From assembly GCA_015060865.1 (NCBI GenBank), contig SUXS01000021.1, forward strand, positions 1-50,590: a stretch of DNA of 50,590 bases. Direction: 5' to 3'. Positions 35,456-44,274 of the stretch are shown here, one piece after another. The notes under the pieces are model-generated. The model was not told the origin of the DNA and searched no databases. It worked only from the letters and a program-made list of their open reading frames with translations. The DNA comes from Bacteroidales bacterium (GTDB lineage Bacteria; Bacteroidota; Bacteroidia; Bacteroidales; Bacteroidaceae). A program made the position numbers and the translations under genes. Numbering within the stretch: the stretch's first letter is position 1; each line of letters starts with the position of its first letter.

Positions 35456-37066
35456 TTAGTTATAGGCATCCTCTACCATTTTCTCAAACTCATCGGTCAA
35501 TTCCTCTACTGCATCGATAAGCTTGCTGAAGCTAGTCTCCGTAAAGTAGTCCTCAAAGCAGTAGCGGCTATCATCAGCAGCAAAAATCAGTACGGGACGT
35601 ATGCCATGATAAGTGTATGAATCACCCCAATAATCCTCCTCCCATTGATATGCTTCGAATTCGACATTGGCCTGCACTGTCTTAGTATTATCATAGTGAA
35701 CGGTAATGCTATATGTATCATTGATTCTGTCGACATATTTCGCATACTCTTTAAAGTCGAATTCATCAGTTTCATAATCGTAGTACTTGTCATCATCGAT
35801 AAGAGCCTCATACATCTTCTCGAAGCTGTCGCACTTGCCATAAACCTGAGCCTTGCCCATAATGTCTAACTTCATAGCAAAGCTCTTGATTGTATTCTTC
35901 AAGAAGTAAAAGTCTTCGTCTTCTTCATACTCATCATTATCATCTTTAGAAGAATTAGAGTCTGAATAGTTATTTGCCTCATTGATTTGTTTGATAAGGG
36001 CATCTACATCAGCAGCCAAAGAGGCTTCTGCTTTCAACATGCTCTTCCCATCAATCTTTACCTCGGCAACAGACTTAATGCCTGCTTTGTTAGCTTCCGT
36101 CTTCCAAGTCTCTGCATAACCATTAACATTGAGTGATGCGTCAAGATTCAAGTTGGTATAGTCAACCTCCAGTTTGAATTCTGATTCACGTCCATTCTCG
36201 TAATACCAATTACCATTCTCATCGTATCCATTTTTATTGCTGACACTATAATTATCATAAATATCTGCTTCGAATGCCAAACTGCTGTTTACAGTCATGT
36301 TGACAATTTCTTCTTGATTACACTTCACAACGAATGTAATAAGTTTAGGCACATCTATACATATATCATATTTATCATGATAGCCTTCTTCATCTATCAT
36401 TCCATTCGAATATTCATGTTCCCACTTGTATATATCTTCTACCATCAAATGTACACGCGTGGTCTCCTTGCCGCCCTTGAGCGTGGCTACCCAAGTTTGA
36501 TTGTGGTCATCGGTAAACTCCACTTCAAGACGGTCAGTAATGCTCTCGTCATACACCCACTCTTCATATTTCATATTAGGTTTAAAACCACCGTACAAGT
36601 CCTTCAAACCAGCCTTGAGGGTAAACATATAGATATCATCGGCGCGTGTAGCCAATTGCGCTCCGTTTTGTGCGGCATCAAGGCTCATTGCCATCAAGCC
36701 TTGGATAGCTTGTACGGGATTAGCCTTACGTGTCTGTACATAATACTCTTCTTCATTGCCACCAGTTACGGTTGCGAGTTCTTCCAGCTTGTCAAAATAA
36801 CTCTTGTCAATGTCAAGATAATCTAACTCCTCTTCCAGGTAGGCCACAACTTCCACCAAATTTTCATGAGTTGCAGCATCAATAGCATCGATAAACTCAA
36901 GGCCTACGTCCTGCAAACGAGTTTTGGACTTCGAAGGAGTAAGTTCCTCCATCTTTCCGTTAAAGCCTGGATCAACCTCAGGATCTACAACTTCATTTTT
37001 GTCGCCACAACCAACCAGCAACATACTGAATGATAGCAAACCTGCCAATAAATAACTTTTTTTCAT
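35456..37066 (-). CDS. Large acidic lipoprotein of unknown function
   Basis: 536 residues. The lipobox MLLVGCGDK at about 16-21 indicates a lipoprotein. It is acidic, with an Asp/Glu-rich loop (SSKDDNDEYEEDEDFYF) around residue 385. I do not recognise a domain. Its position 30 nt before the receptor gene makes it the first gene of the lipoprotein-receptor-DUF4249 operon, so it may capture the receptor's ligand. It has an unusually long 5' leader, about 170 nt. Confidence 0.75.
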   Translation of the reverse strand: MKKSYLLAGLLSFSMLLVGCGDKNEVVDPEVDPGFNGKMEELTPSKSKTRLQDVGLEFIDAIDAATHENLVEVVAYLEEELDYLDIDKSYFDKLEELATVTGGNEEEYYVQTRKANPVQAIQGLMAMSLDAAQNGAQLATRADDIYMFTLKAGLKDLYGGFKPNMKYEEWVYDESITDRLEVEFTDDHNQTWVATLKGGKETTRVHLMVEDIYKWEHEYSNGMIDEEGYHDKYDICIDVPKLITFVVKCNQEEIVNMTVNSSLAFEADIYDNYSVSNKNGYDENGNWYYENGRESEFKLEVDYTNLNLDASLNVNGYAETWKTEANKAGIKSVAEVKIDGKSMLKAEASLAADVDALIKQINEANNYSDSNSSKDDNDEYEEDEDFYFLKNTIKSFAMKLDIMGKAQVYGKCDSFEKMYEALIDDDKYYDYETDEFDFKEYAKYVDRINDTYSITVHYDNTKTVQANVEFEAYQWEEDYWGDSYTYHGIRPVLIFAADDSRYCFEDYFTETSFSKLIDAVEELTDEFEKMVEDAYN

Positions 37067-37243
37067 AATTTTTCTTTTCGCCGCTCCGTTCCCCGTAGTC
37101 GGCCTCTAATATAGAATTAGGTGTAGGGAACACATTGCCATACTCTAATGGTGAATCCATCATTGAGGGTATGTTCAATAAACACCCTTTTATTTCAAAT
37201 ACACCTTCCCTGCATACAAACGATGTTCCAGGAAAGACAAGGG

Positions 37244-37274
37244 CAAAGATAGTAAAAGGTTTTCTTTTGTCAAA
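37244..37274 (-). promoter_or_regulatory. Promoter of the lipoprotein-receptor operon
   Basis: Minus strand: TTTG (37271-37274), 19-bp spacer, TATCTTTG (37244-37251). The leader of about 170 nt includes a GGGTGTT...AACATACCC stem. Confidence 0.75.
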
Positions 37275-37330
37275 CGATTTGGCAAAGAACTTTAAATCCA
37301 CCAAATAAGCGTAAAAAATGCGAAGTATGT

Positions 37331-37394
37331 TTTTCATCTGCCAATATCCGCCATTGGCAATTAAAGCATTATGGTTTAACACTTTGATGGCGGA
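37331..37394 (+). repeat. Left arm of 64-bp inverted repeat
   Basis: Matches the reverse complement of 37995-38058 at 63 of 64 positions. It has internal dyads (TGCCAA/TTGGCA; TTAAAGCATTATGGTTTAA). Confidence 0.9.
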
Positions 37395-37507
37395 CACTGC
37401 GTACAATATCACACATCAGCCCACCATCCGCCATAGTCTACCGCATAGAGCATCTTTACGAAAAACTATTACGCAAACATGTTTAACTATTTATGCTGCT
37501 TGTTCCA

Positions 37508-37526
37508 CAGGGAAAACGCATTATAA
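37508..37526 (+). repeat. Left arm of inner 19-bp inverted repeat
   Basis: cagggaaaacgcattataa, perfectly complementary to 37727-37745. Confidence 0.9.
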
Positions 37527-37555
37527 AAATATTCCCGTTTCACGCAGCTTTTTTG

Positions 37556-37577
37556 TCTCACGCGAATCTCGCAAATC
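37556..37577 (+). repeat. Left arm of innermost 22-bp inverted repeat
   Basis: Begins tctcacgcgaatctcgcaaa and is perfectly complementary to 37656-37677. Between the arms lie GCC-TCCGGA-GGC and CATAC/GTATG dyads. Confidence 0.9.
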
Positions 37578-37655
37578 ACGCGAAAACGCATCATTTCACT
37601 CGCGTTTGCCATCCGGACGGCTACATACGAGCGATAGCGATGTATGATTTTGCGA

Positions 37656-37677
37656 GATTTGCGAGATTCGCGTGAGA
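37656..37677 (-). repeat. Right arm of innermost 22-bp inverted repeat
   Basis: Perfect reverse complement of 37556-37577. Confidence 0.9.
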
Positions 37678-37726
37678 TAATCATGCCAAATAGAGGATAT
37701 AAACAGGATATTTCAATGGGAAGAAA

Positions 37727-37745
37727 TTATAATGCGTTTTCCCTG
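37727..37745 (-). repeat. Right arm of inner 19-bp inverted repeat
   Basis: Perfect reverse complement of 37508-37526. Confidence 0.9.
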
Positions 37746-37770
37746 GCTTGTTCCAACAAAGCTATTTACC

Positions 37771-37851
37771 GCTGCGCAACAGCAGCCTTACCCTTGCCCA
37801 ACAGCAAGGTTACTGTTGCACAACAGCAACGTTGCCGTTGCCCAGCAGTAA
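37771..37851. repeat. Second palindrome array with 22-bp centre spacing
   Basis: Dyads GCTGC-gcaaca-GCAGC, CCTTGC-ccaaca-GCAAGG, GTTGC-acaaca-GCAAC and TTGC-ccagca-GTAA have centres at 37778.5, 37800.5, 37822.5 and 37844.5. Spacing is exactly 22 bp with a conserved 6-nt centre of CAACA type. Confidence 0.85.
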
Positions 37852-37994
37852 ATAAAATTATTGGTCATCGTTTATGAAACACCATTTGTACAATAGAACG
37901 GGGAAAATGTGGATAAACGACAATCTGCTTGCCACCAACTATGGCGCAAGGATAATGGCGGACAGTAGGCAAACGTGGATTTTCATACTCAATA

Positions 37995-38058
37995 TCCGCC
38001 ATCAAAGTGTTAAACCATAATGCTTTAATTGCCAATGGCGGATATTGGCAGGTGAAAA
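37995..38058 (-). repeat. Right arm of 64-bp inverted repeat
   Basis: Reverse complement of 37331-37394 with one mismatch. Weaker similarity continues inward for roughly 60 bp (shared atggcgga and tccgccat blocks). Confidence 0.9.
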
Positions 38059-38185
38059 GTCTAAAGTATATATTGTATACTATATGCCCAATACACGAGA
38101 TGCTTATATATACGAGACAGGCAACAATGCCCATAGAAGAATTGTTTTTTTCGCGCTGAAATTTTCGAACCCGACAAGATTTCAC

Positions 38186-38193
38186 TAATTTTG
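38186..38193 (+). promoter_or_regulatory. -7 element of the MATE gene
   Basis: TAATTTTG followed by CACTCC, 32 nt before the ATG. The -33 region has only TTTTCG. Confidence 0.55.
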
Positions 38194-38225
38194 CACTCCG
38201 AAAAAATAGGTATAAAACAACTAGG

Positions 38226-39602
38226 ATGACAGAAAAGAGAATTCCGAGCGAACTGGGCACTCAGCCGGTAGGCAAGTTGCTGAAACAATATGCCATACCC
38301 TCTATCGTAGCTATGCTGGCCTCGTCGCTCTACAACATTGTCGACAGCGTATTTATAGGACACGGCGTGGATGCATTGGCGCTGTCGGGACTGGCCGTCA
38401 CCTTCCCCTTGATGAACATATCCACAGCATTCGGTGCCATGGTAGGTATGGGTTCGTCGACCCTCATCTCGGTGAAATTAGGGCAGAAGGACTATGGTAC
38501 GGCACAGCAGATATTAGGCAATGCCTTGGTGATGAATGTGGTGATGGGTGTCATTTTCGGCGCCATCGCACTGCTGTTCCTCGACCCCATCCTCTACTTC
38601 TTCGGGGCCAGCGACGCCACCATCAGCTATGCTCGTGAGTATATGCAGATAATCTTGCTGGGCAATGTGTTTACCCACCTGTACTTTGGCTTCAACGCCC
38701 TGCTGCGTGCCATCGGACACCCGAAAATGGCCATGCGGGCTACCATAGCCACGGTGATAATCAACACGGTGCTCGACCCCCTGTTTATCTTCAAGGAGAT
38801 AGACCTCGGCTTTGTCCAGTTTAGCGGTGTGGGTTGGGGCATCAAGGGTGCTGCTGTAGCCACCATCCTGGCGCAATGTATCTCCCTGGCATGGCAAGTG
38901 CGCGTGCTGAGCGACAAGCGCGAGTTCATCCACTTCAAGCGCGGCATCTACAAGCTGAAGGCATACATTGTGAAGGAGGTGCTCACCATTGGCCTCTCGC
39001 CCTGCTTGATGAACCTCGCCTCGTGCTTCGTGGTCATCTTCATCAACCGCGGACTTGCCAGCTATGGTGGCGACTATGCCGTGGGAGCCTATGGTATCGT
39101 GCATAAAATGACCTTCATCTTTGTGATGATTGTGATGGGATTCAACCAAGGCATGCAGCCCATTGCCGGATACAACTATGGTGCCAAGACCTACGACCGC
39201 GTCACCCAGGTACTCAAGATTACCATTGCCTGCGCCACGGTGGTGACCACAGCCGCCTTCTTCATCGGCGAGTTCGTGCCCGAATACGTGGCCCGCATCT
39301 TCACCTCAGACGAAAAGATGATTGAAATGGCTGCCGTGGGTATGCAGTACAACTGCCTCCTGTTCCCCATCGTGGGATTCCAGATGGTAGCGGGCAACTT
39401 CTTCCAGAGCATCGCTCAGCCAGGCAAGGCCATCTTCCTCTCGCTGAGCCGCCAGCTGCTATTCCTCGTACCCTTCATACTCATCTTTCCCCACTTCTGG
39501 GGCATCAATGGTGTATGGATAAGCCTTCCCGCATCAGACCTCGTATCTTCCATCACGGCGGCTGTGATGCTGGGACATTTCTTTAGGAAACACAAGAAAT
39601 AA
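38226..39602 (+). CDS. MATE-family multidrug/sodium antiporter
   Basis: 458 residues with about 12 hydrophobic segments in the inner membrane. It exports organic cations or drugs in exchange for Na+ or H+. The first helix bundle (QYAIPSIVAMLASSLYNIVDSVFIG) is typical MatE, and the second half repeats it (LTIGLSPCLMNLASCFVVIFINRGL; GFNQGMQPIAGYNYGAK). It resembles the MepA-like branch. The actual substrate cannot be told from sequence. It has its own promoter next to the inverted-repeat region. A heptamer repeat begins at the stop codon. Confidence 0.9.
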   Translation: MTEKRIPSELGTQPVGKLLKQYAIPSIVAMLASSLYNIVDSVFIGHGVDALALSGLAVTFPLMNISTAFGAMVGMGSSTLISVKLGQKDYGTAQQILGNALVMNVVMGVIFGAIALLFLDPILYFFGASDATISYAREYMQIILLGNVFTHLYFGFNALLRAIGHPKMAMRATIATVIINTVLDPLFIFKEIDLGFVQFSGVGWGIKGAAVATILAQCISLAWQVRVLSDKREFIHFKRGIYKLKAYIVKEVLTIGLSPCLMNLASCFVVIFINRGLASYGGDYAVGAYGIVHKMTFIFVMIVMGFNQGMQPIAGYNYGAKTYDRVTQVLKITIACATVVTTAAFFIGEFVPEYVARIFTSDEKMIEMAAVGMQYNCLLFPIVGFQMVAGNFFQSIAQPGKAIFLSLSRQLLFLVPFILIFPHFWGINGVWISLPASDLVSSITAAVMLGHFFRKHKK

Positions 39603-39685
39603 TTAGGAATTAGAAATTATGAGTTAGGAGTTCACCTATGACGCCTCTTACTTCATAACATATAATTCACCATTCATAATTATAC
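39601..39685. repeat. Heptamer repeat after the MATE gene
   Basis: aattagg-aattaga-aattatg-agttagg-agtt at 39601-39631. Related ataattca/cataatta words lie at 39655-39685. Confidence 0.65.
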
Positions 39686-39689
39686 TTTT

Positions 39690-40307
39690 ATGAAAAAGAT
39701 TATCATCAACATTGGGCGCCAACTCGGTAGCGGCGGACGTAGCATTGCCGCCCTTCTGGCCAAGCACTACGACATCACTGCCTATGACCGCAAGCTGATA
39801 GAGCTGGCAGCCAAGGAGAGCGGACTCAGTGCCGAGTTTTTCGAGAATGCCGACGAGAAGAAGTCCCACGGATTCTTCCACTCCATCTTCTCCAACCGCT
39901 CGGCAGCCAATGCGTTTGCCCATAACGATTCATACCTGAGCAACGATGCCCTGTTCAAGGTGCAGAGCGACATCATACGCGACTTGGCAGAGCGTGAGTC
40001 GTGCATCTTCATCGGGCGCTGTGCCGACTATATCCTGCGCGACAACCCTCACTGCATCAACCTCTTCTTCACCGCCAACCTCGAGGACCGCGTGGCACGT
40101 ATGGCCAGTGAGAAGGGTATCACCGCCGAGGAGGCAGCCGAGTTGATAGAGAAGACCGACCGCCGCCGTGCTGCCTACTACAACTACTACAGCGGCAAGA
40201 CCTGGGGCGCTGCCGAGAGCTATGACCTCTGCATCAACACCTCACACCTCGGCCACGAAGCTACGGCACAGATGCTGATTGAGTATATTGATAAACGAGT
40301 GAAGTAG
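39690..40307 (+). CDS. Cytidylate kinase-like protein
   Basis: 205 residues of the cytidylate-kinase-like (AAA_26) family of P-loop proteins. The N-terminal loop INIGRQLGSGGRSIAALLAK is the nucleotide site. A lid-like segment with RRRAAYYNYYSGKTWG follows, as in the family. It is distinct from the housekeeping Cmk and its natural substrate is not established. The phosphoesterase gene overlaps its stop (TAGTG), so the two are translationally coupled. Confidence 0.82.
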   Translation: MKKIIINIGRQLGSGGRSIAALLAKHYDITAYDRKLIELAAKESGLSAEFFENADEKKSHGFFHSIFSNRSAANAFAHNDSYLSNDALFKVQSDIIRDLAERESCIFIGRCADYILRDNPHCINLFFTANLEDRVARMASEKGITAEEAAELIEKTDRRRAAYYNYYSGKTWGAAESYDLCINTSHLGHEATAQMLIEYIDKRVK

Positions 40308-40795
40308 TGAAGCGCATCGGACTACTCTCTGACACTCACGGCCATTGGGACGAACGATACGCACGGCACTTTGCCGAGTGCGATGAGGTGTGGCACGCCG
40401 GAGACATAGGCTCCCTTGAGGTGGCCGAGAAGTTTGAAGCCTTCCGCCCTTTCCGTGCCGTACATGGCAACATCGATGGGCGCGACATCCGCCTGCGCTA
40501 CCCTGCGGTAAACCGCTTCACCATTGAGGGAGCCGACGTGCTCATCAAACATATCGGTGGTTACCCCGGCAACTACGACCCCTCCATCCGCGGCACTCTC
40601 TTCATGCGTCCGCCCACGCTCTTCATCAGCGGCCACTCACACATCCTCAAGGTGATGCACGACCGCACCATCAACACCCTGCACATCAACCCCGGTGCCG
40701 CAGGCATCCATGGCTTCCACAAAGTGCGCACCCTCGTGCGTTTCACTGTAGACAATGGTGTCTTCAGCAACCTCGAGGTGATAGAGTTGGCCTAA
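40307..40795 (+). CDS. YfcE/MJ0936-type metallophosphoesterase
   Basis: 162 residues starting at a GTG that overlaps the preceding stop by 1 nt. Metal-binding motifs are visible in order: GLLSDTHGHWD, VWHAGDIGS, AVHGNIDG, ISGHSHI. These match small calcineurin-like phosphodiesterases of the YfcE family. It probably hydrolyses a phosphodiester; the substrate is unknown. Coupling to the kinase-like gene suggests a shared nucleotide-related task (inference). Confidence 0.9.
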   Translation: MKRIGLLSDTHGHWDERYARHFAECDEVWHAGDIGSLEVAEKFEAFRPFRAVHGNIDGRDIRLRYPAVNRFTIEGADVLIKHIGGYPGNYDPSIRGTLFMRPPTLFISGHSHILKVMHDRTINTLHINPGAAGIHGFHKVRTLVRFTVDNGVFSNLEVIELA

Positions 40796-40813
40796 AGCAG
40801 AAATTGCAAACAC

Positions 40814-41416
40814 TTACAATCTTCGCAAAGCCTCTTTTATTGCACCCTCTACGCTCACTGTGGGTTGCTCCTTTACAATAGCTTTGACGACCTTCTGTGA
40901 GGCGGTAGCGGTGTATCCAAGCATCGTAAGTGCAGCTACAGCACTATCCAGCACCTCACTATGAGCATCTGCAAATAATGCATTGCCAGACGAAGTTCCG
41001 ATAGCCTCACCGCTAATAGCAGCAATCTTATCTTTCAGTTCGACGATAATGCGTTGAGCAGTTTTTCCTCCAATACCCTTTACCATCTTGAGCAGTTTGT
41101 CATTGCCCGAAGCTATAACCTCACACAACTCGCTGGGGTTGAGTGCCGAGAGTATGGTGCGTGCAGTATTTCCCCCGATTCCCGACACAGAGATGAGCAA
41201 AAGGAAAAGCTCGCGCTCACGCTTCTCCGAAAAGCCATAAAGCACATAAGCATCTTCACGGATAGCCTCATAAATATAAAGCTTTACCTGCGGGCGATTC
41301 TGTATGGCGGTATATGTATAAAGCGAAATGTTAGTGAGGTACCCCACCCCATGACATTCTACAGTTGCAGTAGTAGGAGTCAGTTCCGTAAGATCTCCTT
41401 TTACGTATTCTATCAT
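40814..41416 (-). CDS. ruvA: Holliday junction DNA helicase subunit RuvA
   Basis: Tetrameric junction-binding subunit that loads RuvB for branch migration in recombination repair. It has 200 residues. Domain I is [26 protein letters not shown]. Two helix-hairpin-helix motifs are present ([33 protein letters not shown]). The C-terminal RuvB-contact domain is [20 protein letters not shown]. It ends 18 nt from the convergent phosphoesterase. An intrinsic terminator separates it from the POT gene upstream. Confidence 0.97.
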   Translation of the reverse strand: MIEYVKGDLTELTPTTATVECHGVGYLTNISLYTYTAIQNRPQVKLYIYEAIREDAYVLYGFSEKRERELFLLLISVSGIGGNTARTILSALNPSELCEVIASGNDKLLKMVKGIGGKTAQRIIVELKDKIAAISGEAIGTSSGNALFADAHSEVLDSAVAALTMLGYTATASQKVVKAIVKEQPTVSVEGAIKEALRRL

Positions 41417-41437
41417 AATTATATTATTTCAAAAGTC

Positions 41438-41475
41438 AAAGAGCCGCATACCTAATGCGGCATACGACTCTTTTT
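41438..41475 (-). terminator. Intrinsic terminator after the peptide transporter gene
   Basis: GCCGCAT-ACCTA-ATGCGGC stem (41443-41461) with outer AAAGAG/CTCTTT pairing. On the minus strand it follows the POT gene and precedes ruvA. Confidence 0.75.
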
Positions 41476-41500
41476 ATCGTTTTTCAAATCTCAGTTCTTA

Positions 41501-43054
41501 TCACTTCGCTACAGCCTCAAGACGTTTGAGAATAGAGAAGATAAACGCTGCAGACACGAGGCAGATACCGATGAGCACACCCCAGATGATAGAGAGATCC
41601 ATACCCCACATGAGACCAGGAACCGAGATAAGGAGATTTCCTATAGCTGTAGCTACAAACCAGCCACCCATCATCATACCCTTATATTGGGGAGGAGCTA
41701 CTTTAGATACAAATGAAATTCCAATCGGAGAGAGCAACAACTCAGCAATTGTGAGCACGAAGTAGGTGCTAATGAGCCAATTGGGCGATACGAGTGTGGC
41801 GGTGCCAGCTTCCACTGCGGCTTTCTGAGCATCCGCTGAGGGGAGTGACCATGAAGCCACTAAGAGAATTACAAACGCACAGGCAGCCACAAGCATACCG
41901 AGACCTATCTTCATAGGCGAAGAAGGTTCCTTACCCTTCTTGGCCAAGGCACCAAAGATGATACCAATAATCGGAGTCAGTGCTACTACAAAGCAGGGAT
42001 TGAACTGTTGGAAGATGGGAGCCTCCACCTCCACTGCACCAGTCACAATGGTAGCTCTGTAAGCAACAACGCCCAATGATGCTATTGCGATAACGGCTGC
42101 AATAGACTTGCCCTTGATTGTCTTTGATTGAAAAACATTGAGTATACCGAAAACTGAGATTACACACAATAAAAGGTTCCAGAAACTACGTACATCAGTA
42201 AAGTTGAGCGACTTGCTCAAGAACAGGCTCATAAAACCTGTCTCAGAGGTAGCTGTATACTCACGGGCAAATTGGTTCATGGTGATACCGTTCTGATGGA
42301 AGGCCATCCAGAAGAAGATAACCACAGCAAACACGAGGCAAAGACAGATGATACGTTCCTTGGTTTGGGCAGGAGTCAGTTCTTCCTCTACCACCTCAGC
42401 AGCACCATTTGCAGGCATCTTAGCACGGTCAGCATGAACAAATGTCTTGCGAAATGCGTAGTAGATAATAATGGAGATAATCAACGAAACGCAAGCCACA
42501 GCGAATGCGTAATGATAAGCATCGGCTTTGCTAATACCGAAAGCCTCCTGCGCCCATGCCATAATAGAGAGAGCCACAGCTGCAGCAAACATAGAACCGA
42601 GGTTAATAGCCATGTAGAAAATACTGAAACCTTCGTCGCGCTTAGCAGAATACTTAGGCTCATCGTAGAGGTTACCTACGAGCACCTGCAGATTACCCTT
42701 GAAAAGGCCAGTACCGATACAGATGAAAAGCAGCGCCAATGCCATAACGCCTAGAGCCATAGCACCTGCGCCAAGGGGTAATGCAAGCAATAGGTAGCCA
42801 AGGAACATGATGACAATACCGCTTGTCACCATCTTGCCAAAACCGAATTTATCAGCAAGCATACCTCCAAAGAGAGGTACAAAATAAACGAAACAAAGGA
42901 ACAAACTCTGAATAAAACTAGATGTTCCCATTGAGAAACCGAAATTATCCTGCAAAAAGAACAGGAACACAGCCAACATGGTGTAGTAGCCAAAGCGTTC
43001 ACCGGTGTTGGCAAGGGCTAATGCCCATAGACCTTTAGGATGTCCTTCAAACAT
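41501..43054 (-). CDS. POT/PTR2-family proton-dependent oligopeptide transporter
   Basis: 517 residues with about 14 membrane segments. It imports di- and tripeptides with protons. The family motif NTGERFGYYTMLAVF is at about 16-30 and the PTR2 signature FSIFYMAINLGSMFA near 145. GLFKGNLQVLVGNLY also fits. C-terminal helices SPIGISFVSKVAP are typical. It is a single-gene unit with a consensus promoter and a terminator. It could feed the protease-derived peptide diet suggested by the C10 protease (inference). Confidence 0.95.
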   Translation of the reverse strand: MFEGHPKGLWALALANTGERFGYYTMLAVFLFFLQDNFGFSMGTSSFIQSLFLCFVYFVPLFGGMLADKFGFGKMVTSGIVIMFLGYLLLALPLGAGAMALGVMALALLFICIGTGLFKGNLQVLVGNLYDEPKYSAKRDEGFSIFYMAINLGSMFAAAVALSIMAWAQEAFGISKADAYHYAFAVACVSLIISIIIYYAFRKTFVHADRAKMPANGAAEVVEEELTPAQTKERIICLCLVFAVVIFFWMAFHQNGITMNQFAREYTATSETGFMSLFLSKSLNFTDVRSFWNLLLCVISVFGILNVFQSKTIKGKSIAAVIAIASLGVVAYRATIVTGAVEVEAPIFQQFNPCFVVALTPIIGIIFGALAKKGKEPSSPMKIGLGMLVAACAFVILLVASWSLPSADAQKAAVEAGTATLVSPNWLISTYFVLTIAELLLSPIGISFVSKVAPPQYKGMMMGGWFVATAIGNLLISVPGLMWGMDLSIIWGVLIGICLVSAAFIFSILKRLEAVAK

Positions 43055-43099
43055 AAAACGCGTTATTTAGTTAATGAATTAAATTTGTCTAAAATCAGA

Positions 43100-43131
43100 C
43101 AAAGATAATCATAAGCACGCAATTGGCCAAA
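43100..43131 (-). promoter_or_regulatory. Promoter of the peptide transporter gene
   Basis: Minus strand: TTTG (43128-43131), 20-bp spacer, TATCTTTG (43100-43107). Confidence 0.8.
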
Positions 43132-43173
43132 AAAAACAATGATTTATATGTTTTTTAGCAGTTTTACGCAAAA

Positions 43174-44178
43174 CTATTGGAATTTCAATCGTTCACGCAA
43201 CTGCTCACGTATTGTTTCATCGATAGGCCGCACCCCGTCGAAGAGTACCACAACATGTCTCAATACATTAGCTGGTTCCAATCGCTTTTCCTCCTTGCCT
43301 ACAAGTACCCGTATCCCCTGAGGTATGATTTCAATGCAGAGATCCTTACCAAGCATTATCGGATCACCATCATAATGCGCTATTCCCTGTTGCACCCGAT
43401 GTATATGTAGACTTCGACAACGTAAAGTATGTATGAGATTATTTTTATCAAGCGTCTTTGCAAAGAGATCCACTGCAATCGACCCCGCATCAAGCAAATT
43501 AAAAGGTTGGATAATGGTAACGTCCATCAATCCATCATCAAGCTTTGCGTGAGGCGCTATATAAGCATTATTCCCGTATTGGGAGGCATTGGCACAAGCC
43601 ACAAGAAAGGCTTGGTACGTAGTATTGCCATCTTCGGTCTCTATTTCATAAGTTTCTGATTGGTAGCTAACAAAGCTCTTGAGCACGTTCTCCACATAAC
43701 TCAACGGACCACGTTCCTTCGAATTGGCAAAAAGCGAGCTTACAAAAGCATCAAACCCCACGCCGCAGGTACAGAAGAAAGGATGTCCGTTAATCTTACC
43801 ATAGTCAATACTTTTTACCTCAAAAGAGTTGATTGTGGCAAGAGCCTTCTGCACGTCGAGAGGAATATGCAGATGACGAGCCAACCCATTACCTGATCCG
43901 CAAGGGATAATTCCTAACGCCGTTGAGGTATGGATAAGCGCACGCCCCACTTCATTGACGGTGCCATCACCACCGACAGCCACCACCATATCGACACCTG
44001 TCCGTATTGCTTCGGAAGCCAACTCCTCCGCATGCCCCGCATATTCGGTATACACGACACGAAAATCGAACATACGACAATCCACATCGCGCTCAATAAG
44101 TGCTACGAGATCCGTTTTGTTATGCTTCCCAGAACGAGGATTCACAACAAATAGCAGTTTCTTTTTGTTATACTCCAC
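43174..44178 (-). CDS. Diacylglycerol-kinase-family lipid kinase
   Basis: YegS/DgkB-like enzyme that phosphorylates a lipid hydroxyl with ATP. The nucleotide motif VAVGGDGTVNEVGRAL and GIIPCGSGNGLARHL are clear, and CGVGFDAFV plus DDGLMDV complete the family. I choose the GTG at 44178 (MEYNKKKLLFVVNPRSG), giving 334 residues. The longer frame starts at a TTG at 44205 that lies inside a -7-like TATCTTTG (44203-44210). The gene is divergent from serine palmitoyltransferase, so the lipid substrate may be a sphingoid base or ceramide (inference). Confidence 0.85.
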   Translation of the reverse strand: MEYNKKKLLFVVNPRSGKHNKTDLVALIERDVDCRMFDFRVVYTEYAGHAEELASEAIRTGVDMVVAVGGDGTVNEVGRALIHTSTALGIIPCGSGNGLARHLHIPLDVQKALATINSFEVKSIDYGKINGHPFFCTCGVGFDAFVSSLFANSKERGPLSYVENVLKSFVSYQSETYEIETEDGNTTYQAFLVACANASQYGNNAYIAPHAKLDDGLMDVTIIQPFNLLDAGSIAVDLFAKTLDKNNLIHTLRCRSLHIHRVQQGIAHYDGDPIMLGKDLCIEIIPQGIRVLVGKEEKRLEPANVLRHVVVLFDGVRPIDETIREQLRERLKFQ

Positions 44179-44274
44179 GATACGATAGGTTAAAACGCGT
44201 AACAAAGATATAAATTTATACTATATAGAATTCCCTTTTTAGATTAATTAAGACTTACTCAATCAACGCATAAA

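Larger units (their letters stand above)
37067..38225. other. 1.16-kb gap: long leader, nested inverted repeats, 22-bp palindrome array
   Basis: No confident gene. It contains the operon promoter and leader (37067-37274), the 64-bp inverted repeats, two inner inverted repeats, a 22-bp palindrome array and the MATE promoter. Two short diverged reading frames start inside the arms (37387 plus strand; 38002 to 37865 minus strand). Confidence 0.7.

Noticed and set aside
37771..37851. CRISPR-like array
   Set aside because: Units are imperfect palindromes about 22 bp apart with no constant repeat, no unique spacers of usual length and no cas genes.
37331..38058. Invertible promoter switch like Bacteroidales capsule switches
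   Set aside because: The promoters of both flanking units lie outside the arms and no serine/tyrosine recombinase is nearby. Inversion would not obviously switch either gene, so I report only the structure.
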